Shown here: positions 54,139 to 63,824 of the stretch, piece by piece
Numbering within the stretch: position 1 is the first letter of the stretch
Layout: every line of letters starts with the position of its first letter
Source: Pseudomonadota bacterium
GTDB taxonomy: Bacteria; Pseudomonadota; Gammaproteobacteria; Xanthomonadales; Wenzhouxiangellaceae
Assembly (NCBI GenBank): GCA_013285445.1
Contig: CP053448.1
Location: 2,356,001-2,420,000 of the forward strand
Reading direction: 5' to 3'
DNA: 64,000 bases
Translations under genes and position numbers: made by a program
Notes under the pieces: generated by a model
Seen by the model: only the letters and a program-made list of their open reading frames with translations
The model's database searches: none
Told to the model about the DNA's origin: nothing

Positions 54139-54523
54139 TACGGGCCCCAACTAGATGAATACTTCGAGGCGCACTATCTCGAGTACGTAGTCTGCATGGC
54201 CAAAAATCCGGTGCTGCAGACGCAGGCAGAGCCGTTGCCCGGCCCGTTGCGCGAGGCGGTGGCCGCCGGTGAGTTGCCGCAGGCAACGCTCAGCGAGTGC
54301 GCGTATCGGCACACAGCTGGAAGCATACACGGCGGGTCATCTTCAAAGCCGACATCACGCTGCATGCGGGGCGCAAGCCCAAAGACAACCCGCGCTTCCT
54401 GGTGACCAACATCAACGGCGCTGCCCGACGGATCTACGAGCAAATCTACTGTGCCCGGGGCGATGTGGGAAACCGGATCAAGGAACTCAAAGACGGGCTG
54501 GCGATCGACCGGACCAGTTGCAC
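54139..54523 (+). pseudogene. IS1380-family transposase remnant
   Basis: Two frames together give the C-terminal part of an IS1380-type DDE transposase: first YLEYVVCMAKNPVLQTQAEP, then after a frameshift near 54320 RRVIFKADITLHAGRKPKDN, PRFLVTNINGAARRIYEQI, YCARGDVGNRIKELKDGLA and IDRTSC. The N-terminal two thirds and the end are missing. It is a decayed insertion just after the M3 peptidase gene. Confidence 0.75.
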
Positions 54524-54630
54524 CTCATCGGTTGACTGTTCGAGGTCCGCATGGCTAAGCTTACGTCGCTCCTCAAGATAGGCAGGGGAGCAACCTCAGG
54601 CGTGCCGTGCATTGACAATCGAATTGATTA

Positions 54631-54904
54631 GGGAGCCTCCGAACAACTCTGCGCGGAGCGCGTTTCTGTCGCAAATGCCGCAGATCGTGTGGTGCGACTC
54701 GAGTGACAGTAGCCGTAGCTACGGCCGAGGGGCGCAACGCGCGAGATGCGGCATTTGCGACGAAACCCTGCGCGACGGGTCTTTGCGGGCAACCCGCTGC
54801 GTTTCGGCTCACTCATTTGGAATGACCAAACCACGCTCGCCGAAGCCACACCGGGTCATCCCGCAAAGACCCGTCGCGCCCGCGCAGAGTTGTTCAGAGG
54901 CTCC
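54631..54904. mobile_element. MITE-like element with GGGAGCC ends
   Basis: The left end GGGAGCCTCCGAACAACTCT and the right end (reverse complement GGAGCCTCTGAACAACTCTG) form terminal inverted repeats of about 23 bp plus GCGCGG. Inside are two perfect nested hairpins: GTCGCAAATGCCGCA with its complement (about 54669-54765), and GACGGGTCTTTGCGGG with its complement (about 54775-54876). No coding capacity is seen. It is followed by the split secreted-protein gene. Confidence 0.82.
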
Positions 54905-55469
54905 TTAGTAAGGGGGCGAGTGCAGTTAGCGTTCGCACGCCTCGCATTGGATACAAACGCAGCAGGAGAAATAGTATGGAGAAAGTGAGACGAGCACCTG
55001 TCCGCCTGTCGCATTTGGGAGTAGCTGCGCTAAGAGCTTTGTGTGCAGCCATGCTCGTTGCAGGTCCATTACACGCGGGTGACCAAGCGCGCTTGACTAT
55101 GTGCGGCTACTGCTATTCGGACCAATCCTACGAGAGTGCTGCTGAACAAAGTTCATTTAACTATTCACCTGCGATGGAAGGAGTAGACAAGGTCTATGTT
55201 CTTAATCCCGATACGGAGGACATTCGCTTTTTTGACGTCTACAGATGGTACGAGCCGGGAGGAATAGACCCGCTGTCAACGCCGAAGAAGGCTGGGCAGA
55301 TCCGTGGAGCAGCTTATGGCTACTATCACGCTGACGCCGTTGCCGCACCTGGAGATCCGAACGTCGAGGCAGCGCTTCTTGAGGGACTTCTTGCCGCAAA
55401 GTCTTTCGCGCAAAATATGCTCGGCAGCGTCGATATGGGGGATATCGATCCAGGATCCAATATTAATTC

Positions 55470-56798
55470 GGCTCTTCACTGAATCGTGTGGGTAGCATTC
55501 ATTTTCGCACCGCCTCCGGGTAGAGATCGAGGCCACCGAGGTGGAAGTAGATCGCAGCCTTGAAGCGCTCCTTGTTTCTGAACCCTCGGGCGTCGCGCTT
55601 GATCTTCTGGATCATGGTGTTGAAGCCTTCGGCGCGGGCATTGGTCGCGCCTGTGACCACGGCCGTCAGGACGCCTTCGAGATGAGCCTTGATCGTTCGC
55701 GCGACCTTCTTGACCGGCTCCAGGCGCGAGCGGATCGCCCAGTTGTACCAGTCCATCCAGGCCCGACGCGCCCAGCCTCTGACCTGGTAGTCCCACAGGC
55801 ACATCGCGTGGGTCTTGATTGCCCAGGCCCGGGCGGTTTTGAGGTTGGCGGATTTGAGCGCCTGGAGACGGCCCCAGTTGTTGTCGGTCATGTTGTCGGG
55901 ATGCTGCAGCCAGAGATAGCGGCTTTTGATCAGGACCGACTCGCCTTCGGCCAGCAAGGCCTTGTGCTCGGCCCGGCGAACCTTGTCGACGGCATCGCCG
56001 AGATGCATGGCGACGTGGAACTTGTCGAAGGCGATCTTGTGCACCGCCCCCGGAACATGGGCCAGCGTCGAATCGATGAAAGGGCGCCACATGTCCATCG
56101 CTACCGTTCGCAAGCCTGCCAGCGCCTCGGCCGGCTGCGCCGCGTACCAGGCGTCCAGGCTCGCACGCTTGCGGTCGTCGGCGATGTGCAGCACCCGATC
56201 GCCGCTGCTGATCACCGTCACATACTGGTGCCGGCGCTGAAACGCCGTCTCGTCGATGCCGATCGCGTCCGGAAAGTCCTGCGTCCGCCGCGCCAGACCC
56301 CGCGCCACCGCGCGCTCCTGCACGCCGCTGACCGCCGACCAGCTCAAACCGAGTCGCTCGGCAACCTCCGAGATCGTGCCGATCTTGAGCCAATCGATCA
56401 CCAGCGCCTCGAAAAGCGCCGTCAGTCGAGAGTTGTTCTCCGCCCACGGCACCGGCAGCTGATGAACGCCGTGCTCGGGACACCGAAGCCTCGGCACCTG
56501 CGCGACCAGCCAGGTCTTGTACTGGCAGGTGTCGAGATGCCGCCACTTGCGCTCGCGGGTGTCGTAGCCCGAACAGGCCGCACCGCACTGCGGGCACGCC
56601 AGATCCGAGCCGGAGTGCCGAATATGGACCGTCACGCCGGTGCCGGGCAGGTCGACTTCCACCTCGGACACCTCCCAGGGCGCCTGAACGCCGAGAATCT
56701 GGCGGTAAAGCTCGCGGTCGTGCATGAAACTGGACTCGAATCGGGGCCAGCCGGTAGCCTATCCGAACCGGTCAACCCACACAAAACCGGGAAGAGCC
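55470..56798. mobile_element. ISL3-family insertion sequence (1329 bp)
   Basis: The ends are GGCTCTTC...GAAGAGCC, the standard ISL3-family termini, with further inner complementarity (GTGTGGGT and ACCCACAC). An 8-bp direct repeat ATTAATTC flanks it at 55462-55469 and 56799-56806. It carries one transposase gene. Perfect ends and duplication indicate a recent insertion that could still be active. Confidence 0.95.
55499..56725 (-). CDS. ISL3-family transposase
   Basis: This is a 408-residue transposase. An N-terminal zinc-finger-like region has CPQCGAACSGYDTRERKWRH and LRCPEHGVHQLPVPWAE. A helix-turn-helix region follows (ISEVAERLGLSWSAVSGVQE), then the DDE catalytic core with AIGIDETAFQRRHQYVTVIS, TVAMDMWRPFIDSTLAHVPG and the C-terminal GATNARAEGFNTMIQKIKR. 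Length and motifs fit a complete ISL3 enzyme. It is oriented against the interrupted gene. Confidence 0.95.
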   Translation of the reverse strand: MHDRELYRQILGVQAPWEVSEVEVDLPGTGVTVHIRHSGSDLACPQCGAACSGYDTRERKWRHLDTCQYKTWLVAQVPRLRCPEHGVHQLPVPWAENNSRLTALFEALVIDWLKIGTISEVAERLGLSWSAVSGVQERAVARGLARRTQDFPDAIGIDETAFQRRHQYVTVISSGDRVLHIADDRKRASLDAWYAAQPAEALAGLRTVAMDMWRPFIDSTLAHVPGAVHKIAFDKFHVAMHLGDAVDKVRRAEHKALLAEGESVLIKSRYLWLQHPDNMTDNNWGRLQALKSANLKTARAWAIKTHAMCLWDYQVRGWARRAWMDWYNWAIRSRLEPVKKVARTIKAHLEGVLTAVVTGATNARAEGFNTMIQKIKRDARGFRNKERFKAAIYFHLGGLDLYPEAVRK

Positions 56799-57321
56799 AT
56801 TAATTCCGCCATAGATCTGATCGGGCCTAGAGATTCGGCTGCCGGCTTGAATCGCAATGCGCTCTCAAATGCTCTGAATAACTACTATAACGCTGCATGG
56901 GCAGAACAAGTATTTGCTTTGTCTGACTTAGGAAAGCGCTTCGTAGACAAGATACTAGCTAAAAGCCAACTGCTCAATGGTGCCGTAATAACTATTACGT
57001 TTGAGGATGGCACAATTATCCACGTAAAGCTTAATGGTGTGGCAGAAGGACTTGACGGCGGTCCAATGTTGATGGACCTGGATGTTCTTCAGGCAACCGC
57101 GCAAGGGCCAGGATTGCCATCTGTGCCACTATCGGAAGGGCAATTCAGCGACTTTTCCTATAACGGGAGTCCAGTTACGGTTCAGGATTTGATAAATCTG
57201 GCTCGTCGGTACGGTATTCCGGTTACTGGTGCAGGCGGTGGTGATGGGGGGGACACCATGGAATGTGAGGTACAAGGTGATACGATTCGCTGCACCGTTT
57301 CCGGTAGTTCCTATTGAGTTA

Positions 57322-57378
57322 GGGAGCCCCTGAACAACCCTGCGCGGGCGCTCAGCGCAGGGTTGTTCAGAACTTCCC
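57322..57378. repeat. 57-bp palindrome of the GGGAGCC element family
   Basis: GGGAGCCCCTGAACAACCC and its near reverse complement flank a short GC core. The flanking bases are TTA on the left and TAA on the right. It is a mini-version of the terminal repeats of the 54631-54904 element. Its right end coincides with the ggt stop codon (TAG at 57380-57378). Both the split gene and ggt converge on it, so it could also act as a bidirectional hairpin. Confidence 0.75.
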
Positions 57379-59066
57379 TAATCGATATCGATGACCCGGG
57401 CGCCGCCTGAACTCCAGCGCGGATCGTGGGCCGCTTCGACGCGGTTGCTGGCGCGGTCCCACATGACTGCGTGCATGTTGCCCCAGGGCCGCGCGCGCCT
57501 GGTCACCTTATGGCCGAGCGCCTCGAGTGCGGCGATCTGTTCGGGTGCAAGCGCCCCCTGCTCGACCGAAATCTCGTCGGGCAGGTACTGATGGTGAAAA
57601 CGCGGCAGCGAAACCCAGCTGTCCGGACCGTTGCCGGAAACAAAATCGAGAATGCCAAGCAGCACCATGGTGATGATGCGGGATCCACCCGGAGTGCCCA
57701 GAACCGCCACCCGGTCCCCGCCGCGAACGATGGTTGGGCTCATCGACGAAAGCATGCGCTTGCCCGGCTCGATCCTGTTGGCGGCAAAGCCGATCAAACC
57801 ATAAGCATTCGGCTCACCCGGCGCGGCGGCAAAATCGTCCATTTCATTGTTGAGCAACACGCCAGTCCCGGGCGCCACGAAGGCGGCCCCGAACGGCAGG
57901 TTGACCGTCAGAGTCGCCGATACCAGGTTGCCCTCGGCGTCCATCAGCGAGAAGTGCGTCGTGTTGTTGCTTTCGGTATTCATGCGGGTCGGATCCGCGG
58001 CCAGCAGCGACGACGGAGTGGCCCTGTCCAGGCGCAGCGAGGCGCGCAGTCCAGCGGCGTAGTGCGGGCTGAGCAGCATGTCGACCGGCACATCAAAAAA
58101 GTCGGGGTCGCCCAGGTACAGGGCGCGGTCACGGTAGGCGCGTCGCATGGCTTCGGCCAGCAGGTGAACTCGGGTCACATCGTCCATTGCTGCAACATCG
58201 AATGCCGCGATGATATTGAGCATCTGCGCGATGGCGATGCCACCAGAGGACGGCGGCGAGGCGGTCAGTAGCTCATAGCCACGGTACCGGGCCCGAATCG
58301 GGGCGCGCTCGACAACGCGATAAGCGTCAAAGTCCTCGCGGGTCCAGATCCCGCCGGCTGCGCGAACCCCCCTGATCATTTGGTCGGTGAGCTTGCCGCG
58401 GTAGAAAACCTCAGCGCCATGCTCGGCAATGCTGCGCAGGGTCCGGGCCAGGTCGGGCTGGCGAATGATATCGCCGAGCGCCGGCACCTTGCCCGACGGC
58501 ATGAAGATGGCGGCCGTTTCCGGCCAGCGCTGCAGAACCGGAGCACGAAAATTGATCAGCGTCTGATACTTGGCGTCGACCGGAAACCCGTCTTCGGCCA
58601 GTCGGATGGCCGGAGCCAGCAGTTCGTCGAGCGGCAGACTGCCCCAGTTTGCGGCGATGTGCTCCCAGGCAGCGGGTGCCCCGGGAATACCTGCCGCCAG
58701 CGGCCCATTGATTGCCAGGTCGCGGTCGACCGCGCCAGCGTCATCGAGGTACATGTCTGCATGCGCCTGGCCGGGCGCGGTTTCGCGACCGTCGACCATC
58801 ACCGCGTGTTCGTCTGCGGCGCGATAGAGCAGCCAGAAGCCGCCGCCGCCAATCCCGGAGGATTCGGGTTCGACCACGGCCAGCGCTGCCGACACCGCAA
58901 CTGCTGCATCGAACGCATTGCCGCCCTTCTCGAGGATATCCGCGCCGACCCCGGTTGCCAGTTCGTGGGCCGTGGCAATGGCGGCGCGGCCGGGCCGATC
59001 CCCGGCAAAGGCCAGCGCGGCCGTCAGTGACCACACGGCAAACAGCGTGAACCCGAGATGACGCAT
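57378..59066 (-). CDS. ggt: Gamma-glutamyltransferase
   Basis: This 562-residue periplasmic enzyme cleaves and transfers the gamma-glutamyl group of glutathione. A signal peptide (HLGFTLFAVWSLTAALAFAG) precedes the large subunit. Autoprocessing would occur before Thr369 in NNTTHFSLMD, the N-terminal nucleophile of the small subunit. Also visible are ESSGIGGGGFWLLY, VDGRETAP, LLTASPPSSGGIA, LLNNEMDDFA, and GKRMLSSMSPTIV with GTPGGSRI. The ATG at 59066 follows GGAG; the Met eight codons upstream lacks a site. Confidence 0.95.
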   Translation of the reverse strand: MRHLGFTLFAVWSLTAALAFAGDRPGRAAIATAHELATGVGADILEKGGNAFDAAVAVSAALAVVEPESSGIGGGGFWLLYRAADEHAVMVDGRETAPGQAHADMYLDDAGAVDRDLAINGPLAAGIPGAPAAWEHIAANWGSLPLDELLAPAIRLAEDGFPVDAKYQTLINFRAPVLQRWPETAAIFMPSGKVPALGDIIRQPDLARTLRSIAEHGAEVFYRGKLTDQMIRGVRAAGGIWTREDFDAYRVVERAPIRARYRGYELLTASPPSSGGIAIAQMLNIIAAFDVAAMDDVTRVHLLAEAMRRAYRDRALYLGDPDFFDVPVDMLLSPHYAAGLRASLRLDRATPSSLLAADPTRMNTESNNTTHFSLMDAEGNLVSATLTVNLPFGAAFVAPGTGVLLNNEMDDFAAAPGEPNAYGLIGFAANRIEPGKRMLSSMSPTIVRGGDRVAVLGTPGGSRIITMVLLGILDFVSGNGPDSWVSLPRFHHQYLPDEISVEQGALAPEQIAALEALGHKVTRRARPWGNMHAVMWDRASNRVEAAHDPRWSSGGARVIDID

Positions 59067-59113
59067 CAGCAATTCTCCAGACAGAATCATGGCCGGACCG
59101 GAGGGCGTGATCC

Positions 59114-59650
<537 letters not shown>

Positions 59651-60220
59651 TTATAACGCCGCTGCTTCACCGTACCCGAGCAGCATCAAGCGTACCCCGC
59701 CCAAACACTTGTTGCGCAGAACTACGAATGGGGTGCCAGGGTCCGGCTCGACATCGCGTGAGGGCAGTTCGAGATAAACACGTGCGCCGGGCGAGAGCCG
59801 AGGCCCTGCCGAGAGCAGATCCAGCACGCGCAACTGGAGCGATCGATCGAACGGGGGATCGACAAATACGAGGTCAAAGCTGCGGTGATCAATGCCCAGC
59901 CAGCGCAGCGCGTCGGCCTGTGCCACTTCGCCTCGCTCGCCCCCGGGCCATTGAGCAAGTCGCGTTTCGAGCGATGCGGCCAGCTCGCGGTCACGCTCGA
60001 CAAAGACCGCTTCGGCGGCGCCGCGAGACAGCGCTTCCAGCCCCAGCGCGCCAGTTCCCGCAAACAAATCAAGGCAGCGCGAGCCACGGATGACCGGCTG
60101 TAGCCAGTTGAACAGGGTTTCACGCACCCGGTCCCCGCTGGGACGCAACCCGGCCCGATCCGGAACCGTTAGCCTTCGCCCCCGCCACTGCCCGCCAATT
60201 ATCCGGATCTTTCCGCTCAT
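59651..60220 (-). CDS. rsmD: 16S rRNA (guanine(966)-N(2))-methyltransferase
   Basis: This is a 189-residue methyltransferase. IRIIGGQWRGRRLTVPD and LRPSGDRVRETLFNWLQP are the RsmD N-terminus. The SAM site is CLDLFAGTGALGLEALSRGA and the catalytic motif is FVDPPFD. The ATG at 60220 (MSGKIR) is the family start; the frame opens further upstream without homology. It is divergent from ftsY across 80 bases, the usual arrangement. Confidence 0.95.
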   Translation of the reverse strand: MSGKIRIIGGQWRGRRLTVPDRAGLRPSGDRVRETLFNWLQPVIRGSRCLDLFAGTGALGLEALSRGAAEAVFVERDRELAASLETRLAQWPGGERGEVAQADALRWLGIDHRSFDLVFVDPPFDRSLQLRVLDLLSAGPRLSPGARVYLELPSRDVEPDPGTPFVVLRNKCLGGVRLMLLGYGEAAAL

Positions 60221-60300
60221 GACGGTGATAGCATACCGACTCGACAGGCTGCCGGCAGCCATTTGGTAATTCCTGGACCCAACCCCGAACGCCACTTCAC

Positions 60301-61287
60301 ATGTTTTCCATCTTCAAACGCAAGAAAACCGGTCAGGGCGTTGAGAGCACCCAGGTTCGTCCGGCTGAATCATCGGGGGTCGACCCACTCGAACAGCGCC
60401 TTGCGCGCACGCGATCGAGCCTGGGCGGGCTGTTCGGACTGATCGGCTCTGCCGAGAGAATCGACGAGGCACTGATCGAAGAGATCGAGACCACCCTGCT
60501 GACCTCCGATACCGGGGTAGCTGCGACCACCCGCATCATCGAGCGCCTGCGCCAGGCCATCGACCAGGGCATCATCAGTGGACCGTCACAGATTCTGCCG
60601 GCGGTACAGGCCGAGCTCTACGACCTGATCGAGCCCTGCGAGCAGTTCCTTGCCGTTGATCCGGACAAACAACCATTTGTCATTCTGATGGTCGGCGTCA
60701 ACGGGGTGGGCAAGACCACCACCATCGGGAAGCTGGCGCGGCGATACCTGGATGAAGGCAAGTCGGTGATGCTCGCAGCAGGGGACACCTTCCGCGCCGC
60801 AGCGGTCAAGCAGCTTCAGGTCTGGGGCGAACGCAACGGCGTCCCGGTGGCAGCACAAGCCTCGGGCGCTGATACGGCCGCCGTCATCTATGACGCCCTG
60901 CATTCGGCAAAGGCCCGGGGCATCGATGTACTGATCGCCGACACCGCCGGGCGCCTGCACACTCAGGCCAATCTGATGGCCGAGCTGTCGAAGATCGTTC
61001 GCGTGATGAAGAAGATCGACCCCGAGGCACCGCATGAAACCATGCTGGTCGTTGACGCTGGCACCGGGCAGAATGCACTGGCCCAGGCGCGCCAGTTCAA
61101 CGAAGCAGCCAATCTCACCGGCATCACCGTCACCAAGCTTGACGGCACGGCACGAGGCGGCGTGCTGTTCGCCATTGCCCAGGAGCTGAACATCCCGATC
61201 CGCTTTATCGGCGTTGGCGAATCCGTGGCTGATCTCAGGCCCTTCGACGCCGGCACCTTCGTGCACGCCATCCTGCCGGTCGAATAG
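60301..61287 (+). CDS. ftsY: Signal recognition particle receptor FtsY
   Basis: This is a 328-residue SRP GTPase. A short basic N-terminus (MFSIFKRKKTGQG) replaces the long acidic A domain of E. coli. The N domain is followed by the G domain with GVNGVGKTTTIGKLA (P-loop), DTFRAAAVKQLQVW, IADTAGRLHTQANLM, TKLDGTARGG and IGVGESVADLRPFD. It docks ribosome-SRP complexes at the membrane. Confidence 0.96.
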   Translation: MFSIFKRKKTGQGVESTQVRPAESSGVDPLEQRLARTRSSLGGLFGLIGSAERIDEALIEEIETTLLTSDTGVAATTRIIERLRQAIDQGIISGPSQILPAVQAELYDLIEPCEQFLAVDPDKQPFVILMVGVNGVGKTTTIGKLARRYLDEGKSVMLAAGDTFRAAAVKQLQVWGERNGVPVAAQASGADTAAVIYDALHSAKARGIDVLIADTAGRLHTQANLMAELSKIVRVMKKIDPEAPHETMLVVDAGTGQNALAQARQFNEAANLTGITVTKLDGTARGGVLFAIAQELNIPIRFIGVGESVADLRPFDAGTFVHAILPVE

Positions 61288-61322
61288 GTGAATCGGGCCG
61301 GAGGCCGCAGCCCCTGAGGATC

Positions 61323-62333
61323 ATGTCAGCCGCCGAGCCGAATGCGCCGTTTGCCAAACGCCTGCTCGACTGGTGGCACACCCATGGTCGCCGCGGCCTG
61401 CCGTGGCAGCAAGACCAGTCGCCCTACCGGGTCTGGGTCGCGGAGATCATGCTGCAACAGACCCAGGTCGCCACGGCCATACCGTACTTCGAGCGGTTCA
61501 TGGCCGTCTTTCCAGACCTTGAATCGCTGGCCGGCGCGGATATCGATGACGTCCTCGCCCAATGGTCAGGTCTGGGTTACTACGCCCGGGCACGCAACCT
61601 GCACGCTGCGGCCAGACGGTGCATGGAAACTCACGATGGCGCGCTGCCGGAAGACGCGGACCGGCTTCGGGCTCTGCCGGGCATCGGCCCGTCAACGGCC
61701 AATGCCATCATCGCCCAGGCTTTCGGCCGCCGCGCCCCAATCCTCGACGGCAACGTCAAGCGCGTGCTCGCGCGCCACGCCGGCATCGAGGGCTGGCCGG
61801 GTCGCTCGGCGGTGCTGAAGCGCCTCTGGCGGGAGGCCGACAGACGAACACCCAAGGGGCAGGCCGGCGCATACACCCAGGCCATCATGGATCTTGGAGC
61901 GACCGTGTGTACGCCGCGCGGCGCCAGTTGCGCGCACTGCCCCGTCGCCGGGGACTGTGTTGCGCTGGCCCAGGATCGCGTCCGGGCACTACCCGCACCG
62001 CGTCCCACGCGCCAACGGCCGGTCAAACACACGCTGATGTTCCTGGTGCGGGATCGGCGCGGTCGGGTACTGCTTGAGCGGCGGCCACCGAGCGGCGTGT
62101 GGGGCGGGCTATGGTGTCTGCCCGATCAACCGCTGGCGCAGCAGCCACCCGCCACGCAAGCCGAGATCATTCGCCATCAGTTCACCCATTTCGAGCTGAC
62201 GATTCATCTGCACCGGAAAACCACCCTCCCGAAGACAATCGCGGACCGGCCCCAACGGGCGTGGTTCAGCCCAATGCAGGCCCTGGATCTGGGTCTGCCT
62301 CGTCCGGTGCGCTCGATTCTGGAGTCTCTCTGA
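61323..62333 (+). CDS. mutY: A/G-specific adenine glycosylase
   Basis: This 336-residue base-excision enzyme removes A opposite 8-oxoG. It has catalytic Glu41 in EIMLQQTQV, the helix-hairpin-helix LPGIGPSTANAII, Asp142 in ILDGNVKRVLARH, and the iron-sulfur cluster Cys196, 203, 206 and 212 (C-x6-C-x2-C-x5-C). The C-terminal Nudix-like 8-oxoG domain has LMFLVRDRRGRVLLERRP and HQFTHFELTIHL. The neighbour yggX downstream is the usual partner. Confidence 0.96.
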   Translation: MSAAEPNAPFAKRLLDWWHTHGRRGLPWQQDQSPYRVWVAEIMLQQTQVATAIPYFERFMAVFPDLESLAGADIDDVLAQWSGLGYYARARNLHAAARRCMETHDGALPEDADRLRALPGIGPSTANAIIAQAFGRRAPILDGNVKRVLARHAGIEGWPGRSAVLKRLWREADRRTPKGQAGAYTQAIMDLGATVCTPRGASCAHCPVAGDCVALAQDRVRALPAPRPTRQRPVKHTLMFLVRDRRGRVLLERRPPSGVWGGLWCLPDQPLAQQPPATQAEIIRHQFTHFELTIHLHRKTTLPKTIADRPQRAWFSPMQALDLGLPRPVRSILESL

Positions 62334-62439
62334 GATCGAACCCTCCGGGGAGGGGCTGTGCAATCGCCGCTAAACAACGCCAGCAGCGCTCCCGGGTCGA
62401 TTAGACTTGCAGACTGTGACCACCTGATCGGGTTTGCCG

Positions 62440-62721
62440 ATGTCGCGTACCGTCCATTGCAGCTATCTTGACCGCGAAGCCGAGGGCCTGCCACGCCCGC
62501 CCCTGCCTGGCCCGCTCGGCCAACGCATCTATGAGCACATCTCGAAACCCGCCTGGCAGCGCTGGCTGGCACACCAGACCATGCTGATCAATGAAAAGCG
62601 GCTCAGTCCCCTCGACCCGGAACATCGCCGCTATCTGGAGCAGCAGGCCGAGGCGTTTCTGTTCGGCGGTGAAGTCGACCGCGCCGAGGGCTACACTCCG
62701 CCCGAAGAATCTTCGTCCTGA
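62440..62721 (+). CDS. YggX-family Fe(2+)-trafficking protein
   Basis: This is a 93-residue protein. MSRTVHCSYLDREAEGLPRP is the YggX start with its conserved Cys; then ISKPAWQRWLAHQTMLINEK, and RYLEQQAEAFLFGG at the end. YggX proteins protect iron-sulfur clusters and are linked to MutY in many genomes. The ATG at 62440 is preferred to a TTG two codons upstream. The 3' end overlaps the convergent lipoprotein gene by 31 bases. Confidence 0.95.
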   Translation: MSRTVHCSYLDREAEGLPRPPLPGPLGQRIYEHISKPAWQRWLAHQTMLINEKRLSPLDPEHRRYLEQQAEAFLFGGEVDRAEGYTPPEESSS

Positions 62722-63161
62722 TCGGCCGATTCGACCACGACATCCTCGCGCGGCTCGACGACTTGCTCGCGCCTTGCAGCCAGCTCTTCCTCGACGGCTT
62801 CCATATCCACGCGGCGAACGGCCTGCACCTGACACACCCGGCTGTCGACCGCAACGCTGTCAAAGCGCGACAGCCGTCGCGGCTGCGCCGTTTCCAGTCG
62901 CAGCGTCATCGCAGAGGGAAGTTCGAAGCTGCACGGGCCGGTGACTTCGAGCAGGTAGTGACGGCGCCCGTCCAGCTCCAGGACAACACCGTGATAGCCG
63001 GCGCTGTGCCAGCTGCGAATGCTGGAATAACGCACCGGTTGCTCATGGGCGCCGGCATGGCGCTGGTAGACCGCGCTGACCGCATCGGTGGAAAGCCGAT
63101 CGCCGGACGCCGCGCAGCCAATAACGAGCATCAAAACAACAAAAACAGACAGTGCTTTCAT
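62691..63161 (-). CDS. DUF6491-like lipoprotein
   Basis: This is a 156-residue lipoprotein: signal peptide MKALSVFVVLMLVIGC with lipobox VIGC (Cys16). The middle has SSIRSWHSAGYHGVVLELDG and HYLLEVTGPCSFELPSAMTL, with cysteines in GPCSF and SRVCQVQAV, a pattern seen in the DUF6491 family. The C-terminus is strongly acidic (EEELAARREQVVEPREDVVV). The function is unknown. It converges on yggX. Confidence 0.72.
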   Translation of the reverse strand: MKALSVFVVLMLVIGCAASGDRLSTDAVSAVYQRHAGAHEQPVRYSSIRSWHSAGYHGVVLELDGRRHYLLEVTGPCSFELPSAMTLRLETAQPRRLSRFDSVAVDSRVCQVQAVRRVDMEAVEEELAARREQVVEPREDVVVESADQDEDSSGGV

Positions 63162-63380
63162 TCGTTTACCTCCTTGTTTTTGTTTGGCAGGATCGGCTCC
63201 AAATGGTTCCGCATCGTGCGCGGTTCACACCGGCTTGCCGGGGGCGGAGCGCCAGGCCCGCGAAGCCGGCGCGAGAGAAATGCCCGCGCACCCGCCGACC
63301 CACGGGCAGTATGGGTCTTGATGCGGATGCAAATCAGGAAACCGGGCGCTCAGTCTGCCTGAAGTTCTTGCGCCATCAGG

Positions 63381-63414
63381 AACAACCAAGGCCCCCGCCA
63401 GAGTGGCGGAGGCC
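63381..63414 (-). terminator. Terminator-like hairpin downstream of the small secreted protein
   Basis: Reading leftward, GGCCTCCGCCA-CTC-TGGCGGGGGCC forms a long GC stem with one mismatch, followed by TTGGTTGTT (63389-63381). It lies 18 bases after the stop of the gene at 63432-63743. The T-tract is imperfect. Confidence 0.6.
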
Positions 63415-63431
63415 TGCCCGCAGCAATCGGG

Positions 63432-63743
63432 TCAATAGTCGGACAGCAGTCTGCACCGCCCCACAGGAGCTTCTTGCGCACCGTAGATGATGGTGTCGGG
63501 CGGGTAGACTTCGAGCTTGAATTTCGTCGCGTACTGCTGAACGAAATCGACGATCCACACATGGGAGCCGTGCGCCAGCCAGAACTGATGCCCCATCTGA
63601 GTGGCACAGCTGTTGTGCTGAGATGGTGGACAGTCATCACAGGTGGCCAGTACCTGACTGGCAGCCGCCACTCGTTGCCATGAAAGGCCGAGAACAACCA
63701 TCAACAAGAGCGCACAGGGCCAGAAACGTCTGTCTACAGCCAT
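63432..63743 (-). CDS. Small secreted cysteine-containing protein
   Basis: This is a protein of about 103 residues with a signal peptide (FWPCALLLMVVLGLSWQRVAA, cleaved after about AAA). The mature part has four cysteines (CDDCPPSQHNSC and GRCRLLSDY at the end) and an aromatic stretch (GHQFWLAHGSHVWIVDFVQQ). No family is recognised. The ATG at 63743 has AAGAGAAAG upstream; a Met 11 codons earlier lacks a site. It is likely periplasmic and possibly disulfide-bonded. Confidence 0.6.
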   Translation of the reverse strand: MAVDRRFWPCALLLMVVLGLSWQRVAAASQVLATCDDCPPSQHNSCATQMGHQFWLAHGSHVWIVDFVQQYATKFKLEVYPPDTIIYGAQEAPVGRCRLLSDY

Positions 63744-63824
63744 TATCTTTCTCTTATTTATCAAATAGTTGAACACGCAACCCCTTCCCTAAGGCAATTC
63801 GAGTAAGTCGAACCAGCTTGTCAA

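Larger units (their letters stand above)
54976..57317 (+). pseudogene. Secreted-protein gene split by an ISL3 element
   Basis: A gene starting at 54976 (AGGAGAAATAGT before the ATG) with a signal peptide (GVAALRALCAAMLVAGPLHA) runs to 55469. There the ISL3 element enters at codons for NINS. Removing the element and one copy of the 8-bp duplication joins 55469 to 56807 in frame (NINSAIDLIGPRDSAAGL) and gives a 334-residue protein. The 3' part encodes NALSNALNNYYNAAWAEQVF and a Gly/Asp-rich end (TGAGGGDGGDTMECEV). Early cysteines lie in MCGYCYSD. Base composition is AT-richer than the neighbours. No family was recognised; the gene is now interrupted. Confidence 0.85.
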
